This document shows positions 35,224-43,698 of a DNA stretch of 64,000 bases, piece by piece. This DNA comes from Gemmiger sp. An194 (GTDB lineage: Bacteria > Bacillota > Clostridia > Oscillospirales > Ruminococcaceae). The notes beneath the pieces were generated by a model. That model worked only from the letters and a program-made list of their open reading frames with translations, made no database searches and was not told the origin of the DNA. The DNA lies in assembly GCF_002160145.1 (NCBI RefSeq), contig NZ_NFKA01000012.1, positions 1 through 64,000 of the forward strand, given 5' to 3'. A program made the translations under genes and the position numbers. The number at the start of each line of letters is the position of its first letter. Position 1 is the stretch's first letter.

Positions 35224-35760
35224 ATGAAAAAGCGTTTGCTGGCGGCCTTTGCCTGCCTGTGCATGCTGCTGACCCTGCTGCCCGCGGCGGTGTTCGCCGG
35301 GGAAGGCGAGGTTGAGCCGGGTGTGGAGCCCAAGGCAGTGACCGTGGACCCTGCCAGTTATGAGTACGATCCCAACTACCGGGACCAGTTCAGCGCGCCC
35401 GATGTTTACTTTACTGTGCAGCGGGATGCGGGGGTTGAAATTACCGGCGTGACCGCCCAAAACCAGCAGGGCGAGACCGTTGCGCTGACGAAGGGCACTG
35501 AATACCGGGTCAGCGCCTGGAGCGGTGAGCTGATCATTGACAACAACTACATGAGCGACCTGCCCCTGAACAGCACCACCCAGCTAACCGTCACCCTGAG
35601 CGACGGCACCACCGCCGCCGCGCAGCCCACCGCCACCGCACAGCCCGCTGCCGCCCAGGCTCCTCAGACCGGCGACAGCAGCATGCTGGCATGGCTGGGC
35701 TTTGCGGGCGCCGCCGTCTGCGGCCTGGTGGCCCTGGAGCGCCTGCGCAAAAAGGGCTGA
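35224..35760 (+). CDS. Sortase-type cell-wall surface protein with X2-like Ig domain
   Basis: The 178-residue protein has a signal peptide (MKKRLLAAFACLCMLL, cleavage near VFAG), then a domain starting about residue 55 with DVYFTVQRDAGVEITGV...GTEYRVSAWSGELIIDNNYMSDLPLNSTTQLTVTLSDGT. This resembles the carbohydrate-binding X2/Ig-like module. A Thr/Ala/Gln-rich linker leads to APQTGDSS, a hydrophobic helix and RLRKKG, a PxTG-type sortase anchor. It should be covalently attached to peptidoglycan. ATG 35224 follows AAAAAGGAGG. No sortase is in the window. Confidence 0.8.
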   Translation: MKKRLLAAFACLCMLLTLLPAAVFAGEGEVEPGVEPKAVTVDPASYEYDPNYRDQFSAPDVYFTVQRDAGVEITGVTAQNQQGETVALTKGTEYRVSAWSGELIIDNNYMSDLPLNSTTQLTVTLSDGTTAAAQPTATAQPAAAQAPQTGDSSMLAWLGFAGAAVCGLVALERLRKKG

Positions 35761-35820
35761 TCCGGCACCTGCGCCTCCTGCGCAGTGAAAAAATCCCTTG
35801 ACCGGTAAGCAATAGAAAAA

Positions 35821-35858
35821 GCGGCGGACCCTGTTTTTTGCAGGGTCCGCCGCTTTTT
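35821..35858. terminator. Bidirectional terminator between surface protein and MATE genes
   Basis: Perfect 13-bp arms GCGGCGGACCCTG/CAGGGTCCGCCGC flanked by A5 and T5, between convergent genes. Confidence 0.9.
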
Positions 35859-35878
35859 GCGTATTGAAAAGAAGAGGT

Positions 35879-37213
35879 TCAGCGCAGATAGTGGTAAGGC
35901 TCCCTGCCGAAGCGGATGACCAGCACTGCCGCGATCAGAAAGGTCAGGCCCTCCGCCGCCGGTACCGCCAGCCAGATGCCGTCCAGACCCAGCAGCCGGG
36001 GCAGCAGTAAAATGCTGCCCACCACGAACACCAGCGTGCGCAGAAACGAGATCAGGGCGCTCACTGCCCCGTTGGACAGGGCCGTGAACAGGGAAGAGGA
36101 AAAGATGTTGAAGCCGGCGCACAAAAAGTTCCACAGAAATACCCAGAAGCCGTGGAGCGCCAGCTCGAACACCGCCCCGCCCGGCGGGGTGAACAGACCG
36201 ATCAGCGGCCGGGCGAAGAGCATCGCCGCCGCAATCATGGCCGCGGTGATCAGCCCGATGGCCCCCAGGCAGTAACGGAACAGCCGCTGTAAATACCGGG
36301 TGTTTCCGCTGCCGAAGTGGTAGCTGATCACCGGGGCGGCACTGGTGGCAAAGCCCATGGACACCGCCGTGTACACAAACTGGGCGTACAGCACGATGGT
36401 CATGGCGGCCAGACCGTCCTCCCCGGCCAGCGCCAGCATGGACAGATTGAACAGCAGCGTGGTCACCGAGATGGCCAGGTTGGAGACCATCTCCGAGGAC
36501 CCGTTGCCCATGGCCAGCGCCAGCATGCCCGGGTCCCACCGGGGACGGCGAAAGCGCAGGGTGCTCCGGTCCTTCAAAAAGTAGAAGATGGGGAAGAGCC
36601 CACCCAGCACCCGGCCGCTCACCGTGCCCAGGGCCGCACCGGTCATGCCCATGTCCAGCACCCCGATCAGCAGCCAGTCCAGCACCAGATTCAGCACGCC
36701 GCTGCCCACCGTCAGCCACAGGGCGATGCGCCCCCGCCCGGCGGTGATGAACAGCGCCTGGTACATCACCTGAATCACCGTGAAAAAGGCCGAGCCGAAC
36801 AGGATGCGCCCGTATTCCACACAGTAGGGCAGCAGCCGGTCGCTGGCGCCCAGCAGCCGCACCAGCGGCTCCAGAAATACCAGGCCCAGCACGCTCAGCG
36901 CCGCGCCCAGAACCCCCGCCGCCAGCGTGGCCAGGGTCAGGTCCTCATCAGCGGCCTTCGCCTCGCCCTGGCCCAGCTTGCGCCCCACAATGGCGCTGGT
37001 GCCGGTGCCGAACATGATGCCCACGCCAAAGGCCAGCGTGTCCAGCGGAAGCACGATGTTGATGGCCGAAAGCCCGTCGCTGCCCACAAACCGGGACACG
37101 AACACCCCGTCCACCGCCGTGTACAGCGACGATACCACCAGCATGGCCACCGCCGGCACCGAGAAGGCCAGCAGCCGCCAGAAGCTGAATTCCTGCGAAA
37201 TTGCCCGTTTCAT
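35879..37213 (-). CDS. MATE family multidrug exporter
   Basis: The 444-residue membrane protein has about 12 helices and the MATE pattern: an N-terminal SLYTAVDGVFVSRFVGSDGLSAINIVLPL, repeated in the second half as LYAQFVYTAVSMGFATSAAPVISYHFG. It exports cationic compounds or drugs in exchange for sodium or protons. ATG 37213 follows AAGGAG. It is divergent from a MerR regulator, whose predicted target promoter has the characteristic 19-bp spacer. Confidence 0.92.
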   Translation of the reverse strand: MKRAISQEFSFWRLLAFSVPAVAMLVVSSLYTAVDGVFVSRFVGSDGLSAINIVLPLDTLAFGVGIMFGTGTSAIVGRKLGQGEAKAADEDLTLATLAAGVLGAALSVLGLVFLEPLVRLLGASDRLLPYCVEYGRILFGSAFFTVIQVMYQALFITAGRGRIALWLTVGSGVLNLVLDWLLIGVLDMGMTGAALGTVSGRVLGGLFPIFYFLKDRSTLRFRRPRWDPGMLALAMGNGSSEMVSNLAISVTTLLFNLSMLALAGEDGLAAMTIVLYAQFVYTAVSMGFATSAAPVISYHFGSGNTRYLQRLFRYCLGAIGLITAAMIAAAMLFARPLIGLFTPPGGAVFELALHGFWVFLWNFLCAGFNIFSSSLFTALSNGAVSALISFLRTLVFVVGSILLLPRLLGLDGIWLAVPAAEGLTFLIAAVLVIRFGREPYHYLR

Positions 37214-37243
37214 AAAAGTACTCCTTGCGTTGTGATGGAAACC

Positions 37244-37274
37244 ATTGTAAACTATGGTGTAACCCACGAGTCAA
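37244..37274 (-). promoter_or_regulatory. MerR-type promoter of the MATE gene
   Basis: On the minus strand TTGACT (37274-37269) and TACAAT (37249-37244) are 19 bases apart. An inverted repeat ACCAT-N8-ATGGT (37241-37258) covers the -10 side. A 19-bp spacer is the hallmark of promoters that MerR proteins activate by DNA distortion. Confidence 0.72.
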
Positions 37275-37318
37275 GAGGCTTTCAAATTCTTTTGCTGAAC
37301 CGGCCAAGGGAGAATTTT

Positions 37319-38134
37319 ATGAAAAATTATTATAAAATCAGCGAGTTTGCCGCCCTGTGCGGTCTCAGCCGGGATACCCTGCTCCACTACGACCATACCG
37401 GCGTCTTAAAGCCCGCCTTTGTGGCCCCCAGCGGCTACCGTTACTACACCCTGAGTCAGTTCACCACCGTGGACCTGATCGCCGTTCTGAAGGCCAGCGG
37501 CACCCCGCTCAGCGAGATCAGGCGCTACCTGCAGAACGCCGATGTGCCCACCGGCATCCGGCTGCTGGAGGGCAAGGTCCAGGACCTGCGGGCACGCCGG
37601 GCCGAGATCGACCGGATGATCCAGTCGCTGGAGCAGACGCTGGATGCCATGCGGGAGGGCGAGGAGAGCGTCTGCGGCCGCCTGAGTCTGACCCGGCAGA
37701 GGGAACGGCACCTGATCGCCACCCCCACCGGCTACCGCACCCCGCCCACCGAGCGCCAGTTCGCCCGCACCATGCAGGCCCATTTTGCGGAGTGTGAGCA
37801 GTGCGGCCTGGGAACCAGCTTCCAGGCCGGGGAGATCATCCCCCGGGAAAGAGCGCTGCAGGGCCGCTTTCTGGAGGCCTATTATTTCAGCCCGCTGCCC
37901 GGGCCGGTGGAGCATCCCCACCTGTGGACCTGCCCCGCCGGGACCTGGGCGGTGTATTACTACCAGGGCGGCTACGACGAGCTGCCCACCGCCTACGCCC
38001 TCTTTCTGGAGGAGCTGGAGCGCCGGGAGCTCCGGCTGGCGGGGGATGTGTACGAGCAGGATGTGATCAATTATCTCTCGGTCACCGACCCGGCCCGCTA
38101 TGTGCTGCGGCTTTCGGCCCCGGTGGAGGAGTAA
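37319..38134 (+). CDS. MerR family transcriptional regulator (BmrR-like)
   Basis: The 271-residue protein has an N-terminal MerR winged helix (KISEFAALCGLSRDTLLHYDHTGVLKPAFVAPSGYRYYTLSQF), a coiled-coil dimerisation helix (about 78-110) and a C-terminal domain of about 150 residues consistent with a GyrI/BmrR-like drug-binding module. It probably activates the divergent MATE gene in response to a hydrophobic or cationic compound. ATG 37319 follows AAGGGAG. Confidence 0.88.
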   Translation: MKNYYKISEFAALCGLSRDTLLHYDHTGVLKPAFVAPSGYRYYTLSQFTTVDLIAVLKASGTPLSEIRRYLQNADVPTGIRLLEGKVQDLRARRAEIDRMIQSLEQTLDAMREGEESVCGRLSLTRQRERHLIATPTGYRTPPTERQFARTMQAHFAECEQCGLGTSFQAGEIIPRERALQGRFLEAYYFSPLPGPVEHPHLWTCPAGTWAVYYYQGGYDELPTAYALFLEELERRELRLAGDVYEQDVINYLSVTDPARYVLRLSAPVEE

Positions 38135-38153
38135 AGAAGTTTGCGTGCAGAAA

Positions 38154-38195
38154 AAGGCGGCTGCCTTTCCCGGTTTGGGAAGGCAGCCGCCTTTT
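38154..38195. terminator. Bidirectional terminator between merR-type and nucleotidyltransferase genes
   Basis: 14-bp arms AAGGCGGCTGCCTT/AAGGCAGCCGCCTT around a 12-base loop, with A and T runs on either side. Confidence 0.88.
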
Positions 38196-38239
38196 GGTTT
38201 TGTATCTGTCTGGGCGAAAAACGCCGGAAGGTCAGCGGC

Positions 38240-39169
38240 TTACAGGTCGCTGAACAGGTCTTCCTTGTAAACGCCCGCCTGGATCAGTGCCCGGAAGCTA
38301 GCCACAACGAAGTCCTTGTCCTCCTTGTAGGTCACGCCGAACCACTTGTCGTCGGTCTTCAGCACCTTCACCGACACCGCGCTGCGCTTGAGCAGCTGGT
38401 CGATGTAGATGGGCAGCAGGTACTCGGCCTTCAGGATCTTGTCCTCCGGAGTGTTGGCGAAGAACTCCACAAAGCCCTTGTCCAGCAGGTCCATGAAGGC
38501 GGGGGTCAGGCCCCACATGTTCATGGAAACCAGAGAGTCTGCGTCCACGGGCTTGCCCTCCACCTCGGCGCCGGTGGCGGTCTTCACGATGTTGGAGGTC
38601 TCCTCCACATCGGTCAGGTAGCCGGTCTCGTTCATATGGCAGATGCCGCGGGTCACGCCGCCGTTCTCGGACAGGGTGTTCTTCAGCACAAAGCCCGCCA
38701 TGCACAGCTCGCTGTCGCCGTGGTCCTGCACCAGGAAGTCGTGGATCTTCACAAAGGCTTCCTTGCCGTAGTAGTCGTCCGCGTTGATGACCACGAAGGG
38801 CTCGTTCAGCAGACCCTTGCAGGCCAGAACCGCCTGACCGGTGCCCCAGGGCTTGGTGCGCTCTGCGGGCAGGGCAACGCCCTCAGGCAGATTCTCCTTC
38901 TCCTGATAGGCGTAGGCGATCTCCACGCCCAGCCGGGCGCAGGTGGTGGCAATGCGGTCGCCGATCGCCTCACGGAAGGCCTCGGCAATGTCGTGCCGGA
39001 TGATAAAGACCACCTTGTTGAAGCCTGCCTCGATGGCGTCGTGAATGGAATAGTCCATGATGATCTCGCCGTGCAGGCCCACGGGCTCCAGCTGCTTGAT
39101 GCCGCCGCCGAAACGGCTGCCGATGCCCGCCGCCATAATGACCAGGGCGGTCTGTTTGGTTTCGCTCAT
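38240..39169 (-). CDS. NTP_transferase-family sugar nucleotidyltransferase
   Basis: The 309-residue protein begins with ALVIMAAGIGSRFGGGIKQLEPVG, the G-x-G-x-R nucleotide loop of sugar-phosphate nucleotidyltransferases, and has INADDYYG as the metal-binding Asp motif. It likely makes an activated sugar or choline-type CDP/UDP compound; the substrate is unclear. Similar proteins are often paired with a phosphotransferase, not seen here. ATG 39169 follows AAAGGAG. Its position beside the exopolysaccharide cluster may indicate a role in surface-polymer precursors. Confidence 0.82.
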   Translation of the reverse strand: MSETKQTALVIMAAGIGSRFGGGIKQLEPVGLHGEIIMDYSIHDAIEAGFNKVVFIIRHDIAEAFREAIGDRIATTCARLGVEIAYAYQEKENLPEGVALPAERTKPWGTGQAVLACKGLLNEPFVVINADDYYGKEAFVKIHDFLVQDHGDSELCMAGFVLKNTLSENGGVTRGICHMNETGYLTDVEETSNIVKTATGAEVEGKPVDADSLVSMNMWGLTPAFMDLLDKGFVEFFANTPEDKILKAEYLLPIYIDQLLKRSAVSVKVLKTDDKWFGVTYKEDKDFVVASFRALIQAGVYKEDLFSDL

Positions 39170-39239
39170 GATTGTCTCCTTTTGCATTCCTTTTTACTTA
39201 TTTTAATAGGAAGATGCGGTGCCGGGTTATCTAGTTGAC

Positions 39240-39269
39240 ATGGTACACCACGGTTGACACATTTGTCAA
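39240..39269 (-). promoter_or_regulatory. Promoter of the nucleotidyltransferase gene
   Basis: On the minus strand TTGACA (39269-39264), 18 bases and TACCAT (39245-39240). The -35 is part of an inverted repeat, TTGACA-CATT-TGTCAA (39254-39269). Confidence 0.5.
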
Positions 39270-39805
39270 TAAAATGCGCGATTTTTCCATGGAATGAACA
39301 AGGGAACGTTTCGGTGAGCTGGGCGGCGAGATCAACAAAAGGGGCCCGGGCGAAAAAACAACACAAAGATCGAGTTGCCAAAGAGGGGAAAAAAAAGAAG
39401 ATTTCCAGCAGAAAAATCAATATTATTCGCTTTTCTTACAGCTTTTTTACCAATTAGACGAATCTGAACCAAAAACTACCGTTTTCGGTTGAAAAAAGAG
39501 GCAAATTGCGTTATGATTAAAATACTGGTGTATAACATAGATAAAATCCGCTTTCCTTTTACGGTAAAGCGGAAACGACACGGCAATTTTCAGCGCAGCA
39601 CCCGCAACACAGGGGGAGATGCAGCGGCTGCGTTTGCCGGGGCAACCGCGGGGCGGAGGAAAACCGGCCGGATGCGCACTGCCCCGTCACGCGCAAACGG
39701 AAAACCGCCAACGCAAGATCCCCCTGGGCAACCTTACCGATGCCCGGGGCGCTTTGCGTGCAGCAAATAAGGAAGCGTAAAAAATCCAGAGGGAGAAGAA
39801 CGGCG
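39270..39805 (+). promoter_or_regulatory. Long upstream region/leader of the exopolysaccharide cluster
   Basis: No gene is visible in about 535 bases. The left part is AT-rich, with a possible promoter TTGCGT (39506-39511)-N19-TATAAC (39531-39536). The right part, from about 39590, is GC-rich and able to fold: CGGGGCA/TGCCCCG arms, a hairpin CCCC-CT-GGGCA / TGCCC-GGGG near 39720-39752, and further GCAAA/TTTGC pairs. It could be a cis-acting RNA controlling the polysaccharide genes. Identity is unknown. Confidence 0.4.
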
Positions 39806-40600
39806 ATGAAGGTCAAAAAACAGTATGTATCGATGCGCAGAATCATGAAGCAGCATCGCATTCCGTTGACCGGTGCCCAGCAGAGGTATCTGCGGCAGAA
39901 GCGGTGGTTCGATGTGGTGATTGCGGCCATGGCGCTGGTGGTGCTGGCGATTCCGTTTATGGTGGTGGCCCTGCTGCAGAAGCTGAGCAGTCCCACCGAG
40001 CCGGTGTTCTTCCGCCAGAAGCGGGTGGGGCAGGACAGCCATGTGTTCTACATTACCAAATTCCGCACCATGAAGAGCACCGCGCCCAAATACTCGGCCA
40101 CCGGCGAGCTGCAGAACGCCGACGCCTATATCTCCAAGCTGGGGCGCTTTTTGCGGGATACCAGCATTGATGAGCTGCCGCAGCTGTTCAATGTTCTTAC
40201 AGGCGACATGAGCCTGATCGGGCCCCGGCCGCTGATCCGGCAGGAGCGCAGCGTGCATTTTCTGCGCCGGTACTACGGGGTGGACCAGCTGAAGCCGGGC
40301 ATCACGGGCTGGGCGCAGATCAATGGCCGCGACATGCTGAACGATTACGACAAGGTGTTCTACGACCGGGAGTACTTAAAGAACGTGAGCATGGCCTTTG
40401 ACGCGAAGGTGTTCTTGGATACTGTACTGAAAGTACTAGGCCGCAAGGACATCCAGGAAGGCGTGCGGGCGCATCATCACCGGGACGAAGTGCGCCGCCA
40501 CCAGCAGGAGCAGCTGGTCCAGGAGAGGCTGGAGCAGCGTGAATTCGTGCAGTTCCAGCAGGAGGCCCAGATGGTGCGCGAGCACCGCCGGGCGATGTGA
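39806..40600 (+). CDS. Priming undecaprenyl-phosphate sugar-1-phosphate transferase
   Basis: The 264-residue bacterial sugar transferase has one membrane helix (KRWFDVVIAAMALVVLAIPF), FFRQKRVGQDSHVFYITKFRTMK, GRFLRDTSIDELPQLFNVLTGDMSLIGPRPL and GITGWAQINGRD. It moves a sugar-1-phosphate onto the lipid carrier, the first step of exopolysaccharide repeat-unit synthesis. After the usual end (about residue 215) there is an unusual Gln/Arg/Glu/His-rich tail of about 45 residues. The gene is GC-rich like the chromosome, unlike the following cluster genes. ATG 39806 follows GAGGGAG. Confidence 0.93.
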   Translation: MKVKKQYVSMRRIMKQHRIPLTGAQQRYLRQKRWFDVVIAAMALVVLAIPFMVVALLQKLSSPTEPVFFRQKRVGQDSHVFYITKFRTMKSTAPKYSATGELQNADAYISKLGRFLRDTSIDELPQLFNVLTGDMSLIGPRPLIRQERSVHFLRRYYGVDQLKPGITGWAQINGRDMLNDYDKVFYDREYLKNVSMAFDAKVFLDTVLKVLGRKDIQEGVRAHHHRDEVRRHQQEQLVQERLEQREFVQFQQEAQMVREHRRAM

Positions 40601-40615
40601 AAAAGGGGAATGAAC

Positions 40616-41440
40616 GTGCAGTACGAAAATTACAGTGTTTTAATGTCGGTTTATTATAAGGAAAAACCGGAGTACTTGAAGCAGAGCATTGAAAGCATGC
40701 TGAATCAGACCGTGCCCACCAATGATTTTGTAATTGTTTGCGACGGCCCGCTTACCCCCGAGCTGGATGCCGTGATTGATTCGTACAAAAATGCACTTCA
40801 TGTTGTTCGTCTGGAAAAAAACGGAGGGCTTGGCCCGGCCTTGAATGAAGGACTAAAGCATTGCAGGAATGAGCTTGTTGCACGGATGGATAGCGATGAC
40901 ATTAGCGTTCCCCGGCGCTGCGAGATACAGTTGGAAGAATATAGGAAGAATCCCACACTTGGGATTCTTAGTGCATCGCTACTGGAGTTTACAGAAACGA
41001 CAGATAATGTGATTGGAAAAAGAACCTTACCGGTAGAAAATGAGCAGATCAGGCGGTATTCAAAACGGCGCTGCCCGTTCAATCACCCGGTAGTGATGTT
41101 TAAAAAAGAGGCAGTACAGCAAGCGGGCGGATACAACGGCCGCTTTCATTTGTTTGAGGACTATTATTTGTGGATTCGAATGATTCAAACCGGTGTGGAA
41201 GCAAGGAACATTTCAGAGAATCTGTTGTATATGCGCGCCCCGGCTGATATGTTTCAGCGGCGCGGCGGAATGAAATATGCAAAGGATATGTTGAAATTCA
41301 GAGGCTGGATGGTCAAAAGCGGTTGGTCCAGCTGGAAGGATTTTACGTTTTCCGCTTTGCCGCAGGCGGTAGTTTGTGTGGCGCCGAATTGGCTGAGAGA
41401 GAAAGTGTACGCTCACCTGCACGATCAAAGTGCAAAATGA
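40616..41440 (+). CDS. Family 2 glycosyltransferase
   Basis: This GT-A enzyme of about 274 residues starts YSVLMSVYYKEKPEYLKQSIESML and has the metal-binding VARMDSDDISVPRR. It probably adds a sugar to the lipid-linked repeat unit. GTG 40616 gives seven bases between AAAAGGGG and the start, whereas ATG 40610 would nearly touch the ribosome site. It is the first of the AT-rich cluster genes; codon use changes sharply from the preceding gene. Confidence 0.9.
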   Translation: MQYENYSVLMSVYYKEKPEYLKQSIESMLNQTVPTNDFVIVCDGPLTPELDAVIDSYKNALHVVRLEKNGGLGPALNEGLKHCRNELVARMDSDDISVPRRCEIQLEEYRKNPTLGILSASLLEFTETTDNVIGKRTLPVENEQIRRYSKRRCPFNHPVVMFKKEAVQQAGGYNGRFHLFEDYYLWIRMIQTGVEARNISENLLYMRAPADMFQRRGGMKYAKDMLKFRGWMVKSGWSSWKDFTFSALPQAVVCVAPNWLREKVYAHLHDQSAK

Positions 41441-41455
41441 ACTTGGAGAAAACAT

Positions 41456-42379
41456 ATGCCTCAAATTAGTGTAATTGTTCCGGTGTATAAAGTGGAAGAA
41501 TATTTGGATCGGTGTGTCCAATCGATTCTGGATCAGTCTTTTGAAGATTTGGAAGTGATTCTGATAGATGATGGCTCCCCGGATCGATGCCCTGCAATGT
41601 GTGATGAATGGGCAAAACGTGATTCAAGAATTACAGTGCTTCATCAAAAAAATGGTGGAGCAAGTGCAGCTCGAAATGCTGGTTTACGCGTTGCGCAAGG
41701 TGAGTACATTGGCTTTGTTGATAGTGATGACTGGATTGAGCCGGGAATGTATGGCTCCATGTACGAACTCATTACGGCAAATGATGCAGACATGGTGATT
41801 TGCGAGATGCAGCGCCAAGAAAAAAAGAATAAATCCATGGCAGAAAGGGTCGAACTCTGGGGCCAGAAAAAATGCTTGGACCACTTTTTCCGGGTCAATG
41901 GGGAAGAGGACACACATTGTATCTGGAATCGTCTGATTAAAAAAGAAATACTCGAAGATTTCTTTTTTATTGAAGGAAAAATGAATGAGGATGTGCATGC
42001 CTGTTACTGCTTTGCGGTGCGATGCAAAAAGGCAGTGTACACAAATGCACCGTACTATCATTACACATTTAACGTAAATGGTGTAACAAATAATAGGTTT
42101 ACGGTAAAGAAAATGGATTTGCTATACGTGTGGGACAAAGTGCGGGGATTAGTTGCAAATGAAGTCCCGGAATATCTTCAAGTATGTGATCGGAATATAG
42201 AGCGGGCAAGATTCACGTTGTTGGCCAAAATGTATTTTGACGGATATGATAAAAGAGATAAAAGGTTGTCAGAAATCAAACATCAACTTAAGAAGGCGGT
42301 AAGGAGATCCATTGGAACATTATTACTCTGGAAAATGCCACTGAGCAGAAAAGTTTTATTACTACTAATTTGTATATAG
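41456..42379 (+). CDS. Family 2 glycosyltransferase
   Basis: The 307-residue GT2 protein starts ISVIVPVYKVEEYLDRCVQSILDQSFEDLEVILIDDGSPD, with NGGASAARNAGL and GFVDSDDWIEPGMY. The C-terminal part is helical and basic. It is likely a cytoplasmic or membrane-associated enzyme of repeat-unit assembly. ATG 41456 follows TTGGAGAA, 15 bases after the previous gene. AT-rich codon use. Confidence 0.92.
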   Translation: MPQISVIVPVYKVEEYLDRCVQSILDQSFEDLEVILIDDGSPDRCPAMCDEWAKRDSRITVLHQKNGGASAARNAGLRVAQGEYIGFVDSDDWIEPGMYGSMYELITANDADMVICEMQRQEKKNKSMAERVELWGQKKCLDHFFRVNGEEDTHCIWNRLIKKEILEDFFFIEGKMNEDVHACYCFAVRCKKAVYTNAPYYHYTFNVNGVTNNRFTVKKMDLLYVWDKVRGLVANEVPEYLQVCDRNIERARFTLLAKMYFDGYDKRDKRLSEIKHQLKKAVRRSIGTLLLWKMPLSRKVLLLLICI

Positions 42380-42399
42380 AAGGTTATTGGTAAGGACTA

Positions 42400-43698
42400 A
42401 TGAAGATTAGCAACAAACACACGCTTTATTTAAGTATCTATGCTTTTTGCGTTATATTTTGTCCCCCTATTATTCCTCGCTTTGATATCGTTTTAATTGG
42501 CTTTTCCGGAATGATGATCTTTTTTAAATATAGATCAAGATTTATTAGCGCAGTGTTTAAATCCGGAATTGCAACGTGGGTTAAACTGATGGTTGGGCTG
42601 GCATGTTATGTGGCGCTTATACCGTTGCCTTTAAGTGCTTTTTTCTATAATGATGTGGTTCAAGTAGGGCACTATATTTCGTTGGTCAACCGTTACGGTT
42701 TGATGACTATAGCTGTTATTGTTTGCGGATCGTATTTTTTTATGGAATTACAGAGAAATGAATATGATTTTTCTGGATTTCTTAAAGTGATATTTTATGC
42801 GGGTGCGATAGAAAGTACTTGCTGTGTGCTTTCTCTAATGTTTCCTCGTGTAAAAAATCTTTTTGTATCATTGATGCTGGCTAACACTGGAAGTGAGCTG
42901 TATCAAAATACATGGTATATCACAGTACGAGCGTATGGTTTCTCCAATACCCTTGTAGACCTTTTTGGCTTGGGAATATCAGTAATTGCTAGTTCATGTT
43001 TGCTGTATGGGGTATTTAAGGAAAAGAAATTTATTTTCCTTTCAATATACATATCTATTGCGACGGCACTAAATTCTCGTACAGGGCTACTGATTTATTT
43101 GTTGTGTGCTTGTTTGGTAGTTATTTATATGATGTTCACTGGAAGCTTAAAAAAGTTCCTTGTAGGAGTTATGGTGCTTGCGCTAGCTGTTTCCGGGTTT
43201 AATATTTTGATGAATAGCAATATACTGGATGAGGCAACAAAGGGATGGATAGAAGCTGGATTTGAAAGTGTTTATGATTTGATTGAAACGGGAAAAGCGG
43301 AAAGCGATTCTTTGGGCGTATTGTTCCAGGATTCCTGGTGGGAGTTGCAAAAGGGGATTCGTCTTCTTTTTGGAACTGGGCATTCGAGATATGGTGCAAA
43401 TGGGTATACACACACAGATGTAGGATATGTAAATGAAATTTGGCTTTTTGGTGTTATTGGAGTTTGTGTGTTATATATTTCGATTGCTTTTCTGATATGG
43501 AAATATTCTTTTAAATGGAAAGACAGACTTGTGAACTGCATTGGAATAATTTTGTTTGTGGAATATTTTGCGTTTAATGTCAAAGCTGTTGCACTTGGAT
43601 ATAATCCAGGAGCTATGTCTATTTTGTTGATTTTATTTGGAATAAAATTCTTTTTTGAAAAAAAGGAAAAAGGAAGAAAAGGCAGTGTGCAAATTTAG
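42400..43698 (+). CDS. Wzy-like polysaccharide polymerase (O-antigen polymerase type)
   Basis: The 432-residue integral membrane protein has about 11-12 hydrophobic helices and a large hydrophilic loop near the middle to C-terminal third (SDSLGVLFQDSWWELQKGIRLLFGTGHSRYG...THTDVGYVNEIWLFG), as in O-antigen ligase/polymerase-fold proteins. It would join exported repeat units. Sequence conservation is low in this class, so the call rests on topology and the cluster. ATG 42400; the ribosome site (GGTAAGGACTA) is modest. Confidence 0.75.
   Translation: MKISNKHTLYLSIYAFCVIFCPPIIPRFDIVLIGFSGMMIFFKYRSRFISAVFKSGIATWVKLMVGLACYVALIPLPLSAFFYNDVVQVGHYISLVNRYGLMTIAVIVCGSYFFMELQRNEYDFSGFLKVIFYAGAIESTCCVLSLMFPRVKNLFVSLMLANTGSELYQNTWYITVRAYGFSNTLVDLFGLGISVIASSCLLYGVFKEKKFIFLSIYISIATALNSRTGLLIYLLCACLVVIYMMFTGSLKKFLVGVMVLALAVSGFNILMNSNILDEATKGWIEAGFESVYDLIETGKAESDSLGVLFQDSWWELQKGIRLLFGTGHSRYGANGYTHTDVGYVNEIWLFGVIGVCVLYISIAFLIWKYSFKWKDRLVNCIGIILFVEYFAFNVKAVALGYNPGAMSILLILFGIKFFFEKKEKGRKGSVQI

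Noticed and set aside
39590-39760. c-di-GMP-I riboswitch
   Set aside because: Only short matches to the core (GCAAAC, ACGCAA, TTACCGA) are present; spacing between them is too short and the expected P2/P3 helices are not evident.
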